DNA of 22,543 nt from a virus, in IMG/VR virus record IMGVR_UViG_3300022934_000213, positions 1-22,543 of that record. One strand, written 5' to 3'. The notes below the pieces were generated by a model. That model was not told where the DNA came from and did not search any database. It saw only the letters and a list, made by a program, of their open reading frames with translations. Positions 1 to 7,994 of this stretch are shown here, in pieces; within the stretch, counting starts at the first letter, position 1, and every line of letters starts with the position of its first letter. The position numbers were made by a program, and so were the translations under genes.

Positions 1-159
1 TTCAACAGCACCTGGATTGATCATTTGCTGTATGGTACTAGATAGTAACTTTTTGTTTACATCTGTTCTAAAATATTTTGGCAGAAAATCAATTGCTTTT
101 GGATTTTCGTTGTTATCAGTAGGCAAACCACTTTCGTTTTGTTCTTTATCGTATGCCAT
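1..159 (-). CDS. Virion structural protein downstream of gp6, N-terminal 53 residues only (partial)
   Basis: An open frame begins with ATG at 159-157 and runs off the left edge, giving 53 residues. The start codon overlaps the gp6 stop as TAATG, so translation is probably coupled to gp6. The visible part has a polar N-terminus followed by the segment IDFLPKYFRTDVNKKLLSST. From memory, marine T4-like phages have a large structural protein after gp6 with a similar FLPKYFRTDxNKK start; this recollection is not verified here. The position corresponds to the gp7/gp8 end of the T4 wedge cluster. Too little is present to assign a function beyond probable baseplate or fibre-associated structural protein. 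Confidence 0.6.
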   Translation of the reverse strand, partial: MAYDKEQNESGLPTDNNENPKAIDFLPKYFRTDVNKKLLSSTIQQMINPGAVE

Positions 160-3100
160 TAATAGCCTCCGGTATTATCTGTAGAACCAATTATAAAATT
201 ATCTGTTGTAGTTTCTTCTGCACTTTGTATTCCGCTTCCTACAAATTCGCTTTGAGTAACTACTGTACCAGACGCTTTAAGTCTTTCTGAAGTTAATGCC
301 TCAATTATTTCTATATCAGAAACAGTTGCACCACTTATTAATATTTCATCTGAATCACATTTAATTTCTTGTAAACTTCCATATGAACTACTTGCAAGTC
401 TTGGAACAACTACAATACTGTTTATATCAGGTGCTAATTGCTTCATAATATATGCACTTAATTCACTCCAATAAAATGTTTCGCCAAAGTCCCAATTGTC
501 TAATGCAAAAAATTCATTCATTGCTTGCACAATACGAACTTTTAATTCATTATCATTTATTACACGTTCTTTAGATTTTACAACTTTAATTGCTGCTTGT
601 AAATCTATATCTGCTTTATCTCCAAATAGCACTTTGTACTTAACAGGATGGTAAATTATTTCATCACTTATAGATTTTACTTTTTCAATTTCACCGCCAT
701 AATACCTTGCCATTTGATCACTGCTCAATGGTAAAGGTTTAGTTGTAACAATGTTTCTTAGGTATTGTCTAAATGCTGTATCGTATGCTCGTGTCATTAG
801 ATACACATCAATTACGTTTGTGCTGCTAGGATCAATCCTGCTGTTTTCATCACTTGCATGTACATATCTAAAACTTATACTATCACGACCTATAAATGCT
901 TTATAATCATAAGAAGGTGATAATGTTCTATTAACAGAGTCTAAAATATAAAATTCGTCTGTTGCACTTACATAATACTTAGGATTATTAGGTGTTAATA
1001 AATTAATGTCTGTGCTAAACCCTACAACATTCATATTTTCACTTTCTGCAGAAACATAATTGTAGACAGTTGTATTATTTTGCTGTTTGGCTTTTAAGAA
1101 AATATAATTTGTAGAATCTACAATTTCTGTAAACAAGTCTGGATTATCAATTACCCCATCATCGTCGCTATCAAAAAACGCAACTTCAACTCTAGTACTA
1201 TCTATATAACCGTCTTGGTCTCTATATACACTTGATATTTCCCAATCATAATCTAATGTGTAAGATTCTGTTCCTGTACTAGAATTTACATCATTGTTGA
1301 TGTTTAGCACTGATACTCTATCTCTAATAATTTTACCTGATTTACTATCAAATATTTTTTTGTTGTTGTCAAAATAGAATCTTAATTCTGAATCGCTTTC
1401 AAATATGTAACGCAATGTTCTATAAGTTACAGTATAAGTTTCGCCGTCAGTTTCAAACAAAAACAACCAACTGCTATCAATACGTGAATTACTTACATCT
1501 CCGGCCTGTCCTAAACTAAAATTACCTGTGATATTTAAATTGTCCTGAGTAATAACTTTCCAAGATCTAGATTCTCTATCGTACCGCAAACCAAAAGTAT
1601 TGTACGAGAAAATTTGATCTACCATTTGACCTTGAATATCTACAATCAATTGTGTGCTAAGTTTAGGAATTGTACTATCTAAAACAGCACCGTCAGGTAT
1701 AGCATCATTAAAAACAACACCGCCTAGTCCTGTAGTTTCATCAACAGTGTTTCCACCGTTTGTAACACTAATACATTTTGTCCAAATATATGAAGTTGAA
1801 TATCTATGTGTTGCATCACCTAGCATAAGTTTATTGTCATCATTAGTCATAAAATGATAACCTGATGGTGCAGTAAATTTAACCATTGCACCAGGTTCAA
1901 TAAAACGCAACGGTCCTTCAGTGAATGATCCTACTGTATATCTAATTAAGTTACTATCTTCAAACATACCTGTAGTTCTGTTTGTATCGATTGTTTCTTC
2001 GTGCCACACTAAACCTAATTCACGATAATCTTGTCTGTTATAATTTTCTAAGTAAAAGTTTCTAATATTTTTACTTTGTAACAATGGAGTAATTTTGTTT
2101 AAAACTGTTTGTAAAATATCTGACCGTGTTGTAAAGTCAAAGCTTGTAACTTCGTCAATATACTCTTTATACAAAATACCATCAGTAGCAAATAGATTAG
2201 TGCTACTGTATTTTCCAGTAGCATCTAAAATATCATAATTTCTACTAATACCGCTTGCAATTCTGTTTAGTGATTTTACCTTAATAATGTCTTGGCTTAC
2301 ACCTAGTGGACCAACATTGTAATCTTCGCCTGTTACCATTCTGTTTTGAGTATAGTAAGTTGAAGATGCATTATTTCTAATGCTATCTGTACTTTCACTA
2401 CTTGCACTGTTAGAAATTGTTTCTTGTAATGACAATGTAAGAACAAGTGTTTCAGTTCTACCTGTTGAACTGATATAAGGAATAGTAACTTGTACATCTT
2501 TTATATTGGTTGGCAATATAACAACATCTGAATTTGCACTTGTTCTATAATATACTCTAAATGTTCCGGTAGGCAAATTGCCAAAAACGCCGTCACTAAA
2601 AATTAAACTAATTCTGTCGTCTGCTCTAGATAGCACACTGAAGACATTTTTAATATTTTTTGAAATGCTATTGTAAACAATATTATTTCCTTCTACAGCA
2701 TCAATTTTTGTCCATTCTGTAGTTTCTCTTGAAGAACTATCTAATCCAAAAAGCCAAACATCTGAATTGTTAATGTTTGTTGTATCAATGTCAATTTTTT
2801 GATTAGGCACTGGAAAGTCTACACCAAAGTCACCTCTTTGTAATCTACCTTGTCTAAAATGCATAAAGAATCCTGTACTAGATGCACCAGGTCCTCTGCC
2901 GTTATCTCTATAAATGTAACTTAATGGCTCTGCAGGTTTAGGTGTTGCTTCTTTTAATTCACCATTGTCAATAATTGTGCTTACAACTTCAAAATCTAAA
3001 CCTTCGCCATTTACGTCACGATTGAACGCATAAATTGGAATACCGCCATTATTAGTTTCAAATGTATACTGCTCTGTTGGAATACCGTCAATAACTTGAT

Positions 3101-3632
3101 TGTTTACAGGACGTCCAAATTGATTAGATACATTGTTTGCTGCATTTAATATTTTAACAAAATGTTCAAACCAGTCATTGTTAACGTTATCATTCCATAA
3201 AATGCTTCTACCTGAAAGACTATTTCCATTACTGTCAATTACATTTTCGGATGTCTGAACTGCTGTAATTTTAAGAAAGCCGTTTGCTGCTTGGTTACGT
3301 GTTACATTATAACTTAATAGTCTTGCTAAACGGAGTACACTTTCTCTACGTTCTGCAAGTTCTAAATAGTTTTCTCTTGCATTTAAATCTGTTCTATATG
3401 AAAGGTTTTGCCCAAGAAACGCAATCATATCAATTATTGCAAGATATTCTGAACTTTCAATATAATCATTAAAATCTTCTGGATAATTTTTACGTAGGTA
3501 ACTTATCATTGTTCTACGTAATGTATCAAAGTCATATGATTTGAATTCTGCGTTATTAAAACTCTGATAGATCTTTGTCCAATCCTCAGCAAGCAATAAT
3601 CTGTTTTGTCTATCTATAGAAGACATGGGCAC
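159..3632 (-). CDS. 6: Baseplate wedge protein gp6
   Basis: This is the gp6-type wedge subunit, which in T4 dimerises around the baseplate and forms the inner iris with gp25 and gp53. The diagnostic N-terminal region (residues about 35-120) contains LRRTMISYLRKNYPEDFNDY, then the AIIDMIAFLGQNLSYRTDLN and ENYLELAERRESVLRLARLL segments. The C-terminal part (about 990-1110) has KYKVLFGDKADIDLQAAIK and a DNWDFGETFYWSELSAYIM segment, where family members contact gp25 and neighbouring wedges. At 1157 residues it is far longer than T4 gp6 (about 660); the extra length lies in a beta-rich, Asp/Ser/Thr-rich middle (about 230-950). An AAGGA Shine-Dalgarno precedes the ATG, and a late-promoter-like GATAAATA lies about 22 nt upstream of the start. 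A 50-nt gap separates it from gp25. Confidence 0.93.
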   Translation of the reverse strand: MPMSSIDRQNRLLLAEDWTKIYQSFNNAEFKSYDFDTLRRTMISYLRKNYPEDFNDYIESSEYLAIIDMIAFLGQNLSYRTDLNARENYLELAERRESVLRLARLLSYNVTRNQAANGFLKITAVQTSENVIDSNGNSLSGRSILWNDNVNNDWFEHFVKILNAANNVSNQFGRPVNNQVIDGIPTEQYTFETNNGGIPIYAFNRDVNGEGLDFEVVSTIIDNGELKEATPKPAEPLSYIYRDNGRGPGASSTGFFMHFRQGRLQRGDFGVDFPVPNQKIDIDTTNINNSDVWLFGLDSSSRETTEWTKIDAVEGNNIVYNSISKNIKNVFSVLSRADDRISLIFSDGVFGNLPTGTFRVYYRTSANSDVVILPTNIKDVQVTIPYISSTGRTETLVLTLSLQETISNSASSESTDSIRNNASSTYYTQNRMVTGEDYNVGPLGVSQDIIKVKSLNRIASGISRNYDILDATGKYSSTNLFATDGILYKEYIDEVTSFDFTTRSDILQTVLNKITPLLQSKNIRNFYLENYNRQDYRELGLVWHEETIDTNRTTGMFEDSNLIRYTVGSFTEGPLRFIEPGAMVKFTAPSGYHFMTNDDNKLMLGDATHRYSTSYIWTKCISVTNGGNTVDETTGLGGVVFNDAIPDGAVLDSTIPKLSTQLIVDIQGQMVDQIFSYNTFGLRYDRESRSWKVITQDNLNITGNFSLGQAGDVSNSRIDSSWLFLFETDGETYTVTYRTLRYIFESDSELRFYFDNNKKIFDSKSGKIIRDRVSVLNINNDVNSSTGTESYTLDYDWEISSVYRDQDGYIDSTRVEVAFFDSDDDGVIDNPDLFTEIVDSTNYIFLKAKQQNNTTVYNYVSAESENMNVVGFSTDINLLTPNNPKYYVSATDEFYILDSVNRTLSPSYDYKAFIGRDSISFRYVHASDENSRIDPSSTNVIDVYLMTRAYDTAFRQYLRNIVTTKPLPLSSDQMARYYGGEIEKVKSISDEIIYHPVKYKVLFGDKADIDLQAAIKVVKSKERVINDNELKVRIVQAMNEFFALDNWDFGETFYWSELSAYIMKQLAPDINSIVVVPRLASSSYGSLQEIKCDSDEILISGATVSDIEIIEALTSERLKASGTVVTQSEFVGSGIQSAEETTTDNFIIGSTDNTGGY

Positions 3633-3653
3633 TTCCTTAACATTAATTTATAA

Positions 3654-3661
3654 TATTTATC
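3654..3661 (-). promoter_or_regulatory. Late promoter box upstream of gp6 (GATAAATA)
   Basis: On the minus strand the 8-mer GATAAATA differs by one base from the T4 late -10 box TATAAATA. It sits in the 50-nt gap between gp25 and gp6, about 22 nt before the gp6 ATG, which is the normal spacing for a T4-type late start. The same 8-mer occurs on the plus strand before the tape measure gene. Confidence 0.5.
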
Positions 3662-3682
3662 TAGGATTATAATACACGTACT

Positions 3683-4129
3683 TTAAAAGATTTCGTTATT
3701 TAGGTCAAATTCGTATTGTAAAACTTCAGATATATTGTACTCTAAAAATAGTAAAGTTAACTGTATTTGTATACCTGATTCAAAAGAATCTACTTGTACA
3801 TCTGTTAATGTAACTCTAGGATCTGCATTTGCAATTTCAGTTACATTTGCAATAATTGCTTGCTCTACATCCGGTGTAAACGGCTCGTATAAAAGATCCC
3901 ATATAATTGTACCAAAATTAGGATTTTCTAATTTTTCACCTACTCTAATGTGAAAATGATTTAAAATATCTCTTTTTATTAGTTCAATATCTGTATAGTT
4001 GAAATTTTTTGTGTTAGGATCTGTAGTGCTTACTCCTCTATAAGATTTACTTCTTACAGGATTAGACACTTGATAAGATTTTTGTCTTACCTTTAAATTT
4101 TTATACAGATTTTTTTCTAGTGTACTCAT
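3683..4129 (-). CDS. 25: Baseplate wedge protein gp25 (lysozyme-like fold)
   Basis: This is a gp25-family wedge protein, the small conserved component that in T4 and in type VI secretion baseplates binds gp6 at the inner ring and nucleates the sheath. The 148-residue length is close to T4 gp25 (132). Residues 45-90 carry the family signature: DIELIKRDILNHFHIRVGEK, then NPNFGTIIWDLLYEPFTPDV, followed by ADPRVTLTDVQV. An N-terminal basic extension of about 40 residues precedes the domain. There is no clear Shine-Dalgarno in front of the ATG and only 8 nt to the upstream gene, so it is probably translated by coupling. Its place between gp6 and the CHAP region fits a baseplate role. Confidence 0.92.
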   Translation of the reverse strand: MSTLEKNLYKNLKVRQKSYQVSNPVRSKSYRGVSTTDPNTKNFNYTDIELIKRDILNHFHIRVGEKLENPNFGTIIWDLLYEPFTPDVEQAIIANVTEIANADPRVTLTDVQVDSFESGIQIQLTLLFLEYNISEVLQYEFDLNNEIF

Positions 4130-4137
4130 AATAATAT

Positions 4138-4686
4138 TTAGTATCTGATTGCTTGTCTAATTGCAAGACGTCTAAAATCTTCATCAGATCTTGCATTGTA
4201 TTTGTCATACATTTCAAGAGCCCAATCTAGACCTAAGTTTATGGGTGCGTCTGCGTTTTTCCAAGTAACTTCCTCTTTTTGCCAAGGAAAAATTCTTTCT
4301 AATCTGTACGCTAAATCTAATTCAAATTTTTGACGATTAAAATCGTCTAGTAGTGCTTGAGATATAAGTTTTTGTACTTCTTCAGGAGTAGAATTTAACA
4401 TCAATCCATTACGTATAAACTCTCTTCCATTTACCCTAGTATCAACTCTAGCATCCCAATCTTCTACTTGTTCAGCAAATGCTGCTTCTGCTTGTCTTGC
4501 GATTTGTGCAGCGTAAAATTGTAAAGGTCCAATTATATTATCATATTGCTGTTTTTCTAAATCAGTCAATCCTACAGGATAACCGTCATCTGCTATATCA
4601 GTGCTCATATCAATTTTATCAATAAGTCTGTTGATTTCTCTACTAGACATAGGATAAGTTGTTAAAACATTATCAATTGAACTCAT
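4138..4686 (-). CDS. Unknown baseplate-operon protein (182 aa)
   Basis: I do not recognise this family. The frame is certainly used: its start overlaps the CHAP gene's stop as ATGA, its end lies 8 nt before gp25, and codon use matches its neighbours. The protein looks helical and acidic-amphipathic. It has Ala/Gln/Glu-rich stretches such as YAAQIARQAEAAFAEQVEDW (about 58-77), an FPWQKEEVTWKNAD segment near 135-150, and an arginine-rich C-terminus ending RRLAIRQAIRY. There is no signal peptide or membrane segment. Its location between a tail hydrolase and gp25 suggests a baseplate component, or an accessory to loading the hydrolase. It does not resemble gp53, for which a better candidate lies at 10761-11060. 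Confidence 0.8.
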   Translation of the reverse strand: MSSIDNVLTTYPMSSREINRLIDKIDMSTDIADDGYPVGLTDLEKQQYDNIIGPLQFYAAQIARQAEAAFAEQVEDWDARVDTRVNGREFIRNGLMLNSTPEEVQKLISQALLDDFNRQKFELDLAYRLERIFPWQKEEVTWKNADAPINLGLDWALEMYDKYNARSDEDFRRLAIRQAIRY

Positions 4687-5498
4687 ATCACACTCCCTTG
4701 TGTTATTCCGCCAGTGTCAACTGCTGTATCTCCTGTTGGATATGCAATATCATATTTGGGAGGTATGTCCCAATTCCTACGAATATCAGTAAGATATAAA
4801 TTTGCATCAGGATTGTTAATCCAGTAGTTAGAAACTTTATAATTGTCGCCTTGGTTGCCTCCGGCAATTTGTATCTTAAAACTTCCTGGTTCTACAGCCC
4901 AAACAAACCCTACATGACCTCCGCTACGTGTTCTAGATTTTAAAACAGCAATATCGTATTTTCTAATCTTAGACAAATCTCTCCAATCAATTGCCCGTCC
5001 GTACCGCTTATATTCTTGACTTCCCATAGTGTTAAAACTTTCTAAACCTGCGGTTGCTAATACATGACTTACAAATGCTGCACACCATGCATAATCAATT
5101 GCACCCGAATCTCTTGTATATCCTGATCTGCCAGCAGTTACATAACAAGCATAGATATTAGGATTTGGTGGAGATCCTTTTTCAGTCCAGTCTAGTCTGT
5201 TAAAGGCAACAAGCGTATTTGCAAGCGCACCGTATGGAGTATCTGCTGGAGGAATATTGGTAATTTGTTCTACTCCACCTCTGTTAGGATTATTATAACT
5301 GAAAAAATGAGGACTGCCACCTGTTCCACCCTGTCCGCCATCTACTCCTGTAACAGGATCTCCATCTCGCAAATCGCCGATTGTTCCTGGTGGCCATTGT
5401 AATGCTTGTGTACCTTGACTATCTTGTTGTGCTATTTGATCAGTTGGAGACTGTCTTGGAGGCACAACTGCATTTGCTGGTATTATAACTTGACACAT
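4683..5498 (-). CDS. CHAP/amidase-type tail peptidoglycan hydrolase
   Basis: The C-terminal half (about 85-250) matches the NlpC/P60-CHAP-like phage amidase type (TIGR02594 style). The catalytic cysteine is in DYAWCAAFVSHVL (Cys139), the histidine in SGGHVGFVW (His195), and the third polar residue in IAGGNQGDNYKVSNYW (Asn215). The family cleaves peptide or amide bonds in peptidoglycan. The N-terminal 80 residues are low-complexity, rich in Gln/Pro/Gly, with no signal peptide, which fits a virion-attached enzyme rather than a secreted one. It starts 4 nt after the gp5 stop and overlaps the next gene by 4 nt, so it is part of the spike/baseplate operon and is probably a structural hydrolase used at entry rather than the lysis endolysin. 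Confidence 0.82.
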   Translation of the reverse strand: MCQVIIPANAVVPPRQSPTDQIAQQDSQGTQALQWPPGTIGDLRDGDPVTGVDGGQGGTGGSPHFFSYNNPNRGGVEQITNIPPADTPYGALANTLVAFNRLDWTEKGSPPNPNIYACYVTAGRSGYTRDSGAIDYAWCAAFVSHVLATAGLESFNTMGSQEYKRYGRAIDWRDLSKIRKYDIAVLKSRTRSGGHVGFVWAVEPGSFKIQIAGGNQGDNYKVSNYWINNPDANLYLTDIRRNWDIPPKYDIAYPTGDTAVDTGGITQGSVI

Positions 5499-5501
5499 TT
5501 T

Positions 5502-7994
5502 TTATGCACTCCATACTGTTTCATTTGAAATTGTCGACCTTCCTAAATTATAATAAGCTTGCACTGTAGTTCCATATGCATCAGGATTTACTAAATTACC
5601 GACTCGCCAATCTTTTACATCTCCTGGGCCTTTAAGGTGTGCTGCCATTAGCAATCCTGAAATAACACTTACACTATCGCCTGCAAACAAAGCGTCAATT
5701 CTACGTAGTGTATTTAAATTTTGTGTTGTGTATCTAATTATTGTTGCTTCTTGAACATCTGGACTGCCTAGCCAATCTTGTAAACTTGAAATGCCGTCTC
5801 TTCCTGTCCAGAATGAAGAATCACGCATAACAGTGCAGTTTCTTAACCCTCTTGCAAATGTTCCCGATCTAATATATCCCATGTCTTCAAGTGCAGCGTG
5901 TCCAAATTGGTATTTTCCTGCAAAACATATACTGTTTACAACGTCATATGAATTTCCACTTTCTCTTTGACCTAGAGCATTTAGATAAATTAATGTTTCT
6001 TGTTCTGTGAATCCAGGAATACGCCCAGGTGCAGCAGTTAAAGGTTCTGCTGGTGTTCCGCCTTGTGCTCTAGGTACATTAGCATTTGGATCTGTATATG
6101 CGCCAGGAGGTCCTGCAAAATCTTGTTGTGGACGCTGCTGACTTTGTGTTCTGCCAACCGATGGCTGATTTTGTGGAGGCAAATAAGTATCAGGCACAGC
6201 ATCAACAAATGTATCAATTTGCTGTTGACCTGCTCTTGTTTTTTCTGGAGTATATTCCGTTGGATTTAGATTTTCGTGCTGATACCAAGGTTCGTGCATT
6301 GGTTGTCTTGCGGCTTGTTTTGCTCTTGCAGGACTTTCAGGCAGCGCAGGATCAGGTACAGCAGGAAGTGTTGCTGCTTGTGCATTACTAGCAGTATCTG
6401 CAGGACTTCCTGCTGTGTTAAGATGAATATTAGTTCCTGTTGCTTGTATATTTGCTCCGTCTGCTTTTAAACTCATTGTTGCTGCGGAATAAAGTTTCAT
6501 TGCAGCACCTGTGCTTTTAATTTCTACAGTATTATCAGCAGTAATTTTTGTTGAAAGTTTTGCTAACAAATTAATGCTAGATTCATCACTTTGCATAAAA
6601 ATTGTTCCCAATGCTTTTGTATGGAAATCACCGTCAGTTGCAATTTTAACATAAGAACAACCTTCAATCGCAACTTCTCCTGCGGCTGATCCGATATTAA
6701 CTGTAGATTCTGCTAAAAAGTCTGCTGTGTTTTGGGAAATAAAACTTACATTATCAGGTGCATATCCTGCTAAAAACGTACCAGCAGATAAACTAATACC
6801 TTCTTCAGCATTTGCTGCAATTTTTGCACCACTTGTTAGTCCTATTTGATCTCCAGCATCTATTCTTAATTCTTTACCAACTATGATATTCATATCTTCA
6901 TAGGCAGTTAAATTAATGTCTCTATCAGCAACAAAATTTAAATCGTTTTCAGAGTGTATACTTACACTATCATGAGAATAAATGTCAATTTTTCCATTTG
7001 CTGTAAGTTCAATCCATGCAGTGCCTCCTGCGTTTCCTATGTAAATTAAATCTTCACTGTTATGTAATAAAATTTGATGTCCTGTGCGAGTACGAATTCT
7101 AAACAGTTCATTTGCAGGTATTTCATAATTACCGCCACCTTCGTTTTGTTCTAAAGGCACATATTCAGATGGTGTTTCACGTGCAGGACCTCTACGTAGT
7201 ATTTTTTCATCGCCGTCGTCCATAACAATACTATGGCCGCCTATCCTACTTGAGAACATAGATGCTGTAGCACCTGCAACACCTTTATCTACTCTAGGAG
7301 CACCAGGACCTTTATAAAGTGGGCCCGGAGTGTTCATTCCATATACATTACTAGGTGCTTCACGTCTTGCACCGCTTGTTGTTAGTCCTCTTGTATCATC
7401 ATCTAATAAACCTGCTTTAAACAATTGATCTGTTATCCTATCATTTGGAGGTTTAGGATAGTATGTTGGTTGTTTTTGTCCTTGCGGATCTACTCTATTT
7501 TTATTGTACTCTCCCACTGGTAATTTTTTACCGAGTAGTGTACCAGGTGTCATTGTAGGATCTGTAACAGCAGTTGCAGTATTACCTGCAGGCACAGTAA
7601 AATTCATATATTCATCTGGCACACATGCAAACCAAAAACAATAGTCATGTCTGCCTTCGACAAATGTTACAAGAACACGTGATCCAGGATCTGGCGGTAC
7701 TGCCCAAAATCCGTAACTTTGTTGTGTATGAGTATAATCGTTTGGTCCTGTTGCACCTGTAAGTGGTGTGGTACCAAAAAACGGACTTGCATAAAATGCA
7801 TCAACAACTTGTCCAGGATCTGAATCGTCATCAGCACTAGATCTTGTCTTAATAATTTGCACTCTAAGAGCGCCCATAAATCTTTGATCTAAATGACTTA
7901 CAACTTTAGCAAGATATGTACCAGGAGTATGCGGTTGCGCTGCTTCTCTACTAGTTCTACCAAGTTCTGTTCTTATAGGTTTAGGTGCTATCAT
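5502..7994 (-). CDS. 5: gp5-like baseplate spike with C-terminal lysozyme-like domain
   Basis: Residues about 25-140 form the OB-fold typical of gp5/VgrG hubs: GTYLAKVVSHLDQRFMGALR, then GFWAVPPDPGSRVLVTFVEG and DYCFWFACVPDEYMNF. A middle section (about 240-530) has short repeating beta-strands of the IDIYSHDSVSIHSENDLNFV kind, expected for the trimeric needle. A Pro/Gln/Ala-rich linker follows (about 535-655). The last about 170 residues look like a lysozyme/transglycosylase: LGQRESGNSYDVVN supplies the probable catalytic Glu, FAGKYQFGHAALEDMGY follows, and AAHLKGPGDVKDW lies near the end. In T4 the lysozyme sits between OB-fold and needle; here it is at the C-terminus. At 830 residues it is longer than T4 gp5 (575). 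The start overlaps the upstream stop as TAATG. Confidence 0.88.
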   Translation of the reverse strand: MIAPKPIRTELGRTSREAAQPHTPGTYLAKVVSHLDQRFMGALRVQIIKTRSSADDDSDPGQVVDAFYASPFFGTTPLTGATGPNDYTHTQQSYGFWAVPPDPGSRVLVTFVEGRHDYCFWFACVPDEYMNFTVPAGNTATAVTDPTMTPGTLLGKKLPVGEYNKNRVDPQGQKQPTYYPKPPNDRITDQLFKAGLLDDDTRGLTTSGARREAPSNVYGMNTPGPLYKGPGAPRVDKGVAGATASMFSSRIGGHSIVMDDGDEKILRRGPARETPSEYVPLEQNEGGGNYEIPANELFRIRTRTGHQILLHNSEDLIYIGNAGGTAWIELTANGKIDIYSHDSVSIHSENDLNFVADRDINLTAYEDMNIIVGKELRIDAGDQIGLTSGAKIAANAEEGISLSAGTFLAGYAPDNVSFISQNTADFLAESTVNIGSAAGEVAIEGCSYVKIATDGDFHTKALGTIFMQSDESSINLLAKLSTKITADNTVEIKSTGAAMKLYSAATMSLKADGANIQATGTNIHLNTAGSPADTASNAQAATLPAVPDPALPESPARAKQAARQPMHEPWYQHENLNPTEYTPEKTRAGQQQIDTFVDAVPDTYLPPQNQPSVGRTQSQQRPQQDFAGPPGAYTDPNANVPRAQGGTPAEPLTAAPGRIPGFTEQETLIYLNALGQRESGNSYDVVNSICFAGKYQFGHAALEDMGYIRSGTFARGLRNCTVMRDSSFWTGRDGISSLQDWLGSPDVQEATIIRYTTQNLNTLRRIDALFAGDSVSVISGLLMAAHLKGPGDVKDWRVGNLVNPDAYGTTVQAYYNLGRSTISNETVWSA

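Noticed and set aside
4135-4142. Late-box-like ACTAAATA on the minus strand before gp25
   Set aside because: It is only a few bases from the ATG and includes the stop codon of the preceding gene, so it cannot leave a normal leader; it also weakens the identical 8-mer before the gp48-class gene.
6086-6391. Open frames antisense to gp5, gp6 and the hub gene (for example 6086-6391, 9699-9968, 1654-1857)
   Set aside because: They lie wholly inside strongly supported genes on the other strand, have low-complexity or Cys/Ile-rich translations and no ribosome sites; they are shadows.
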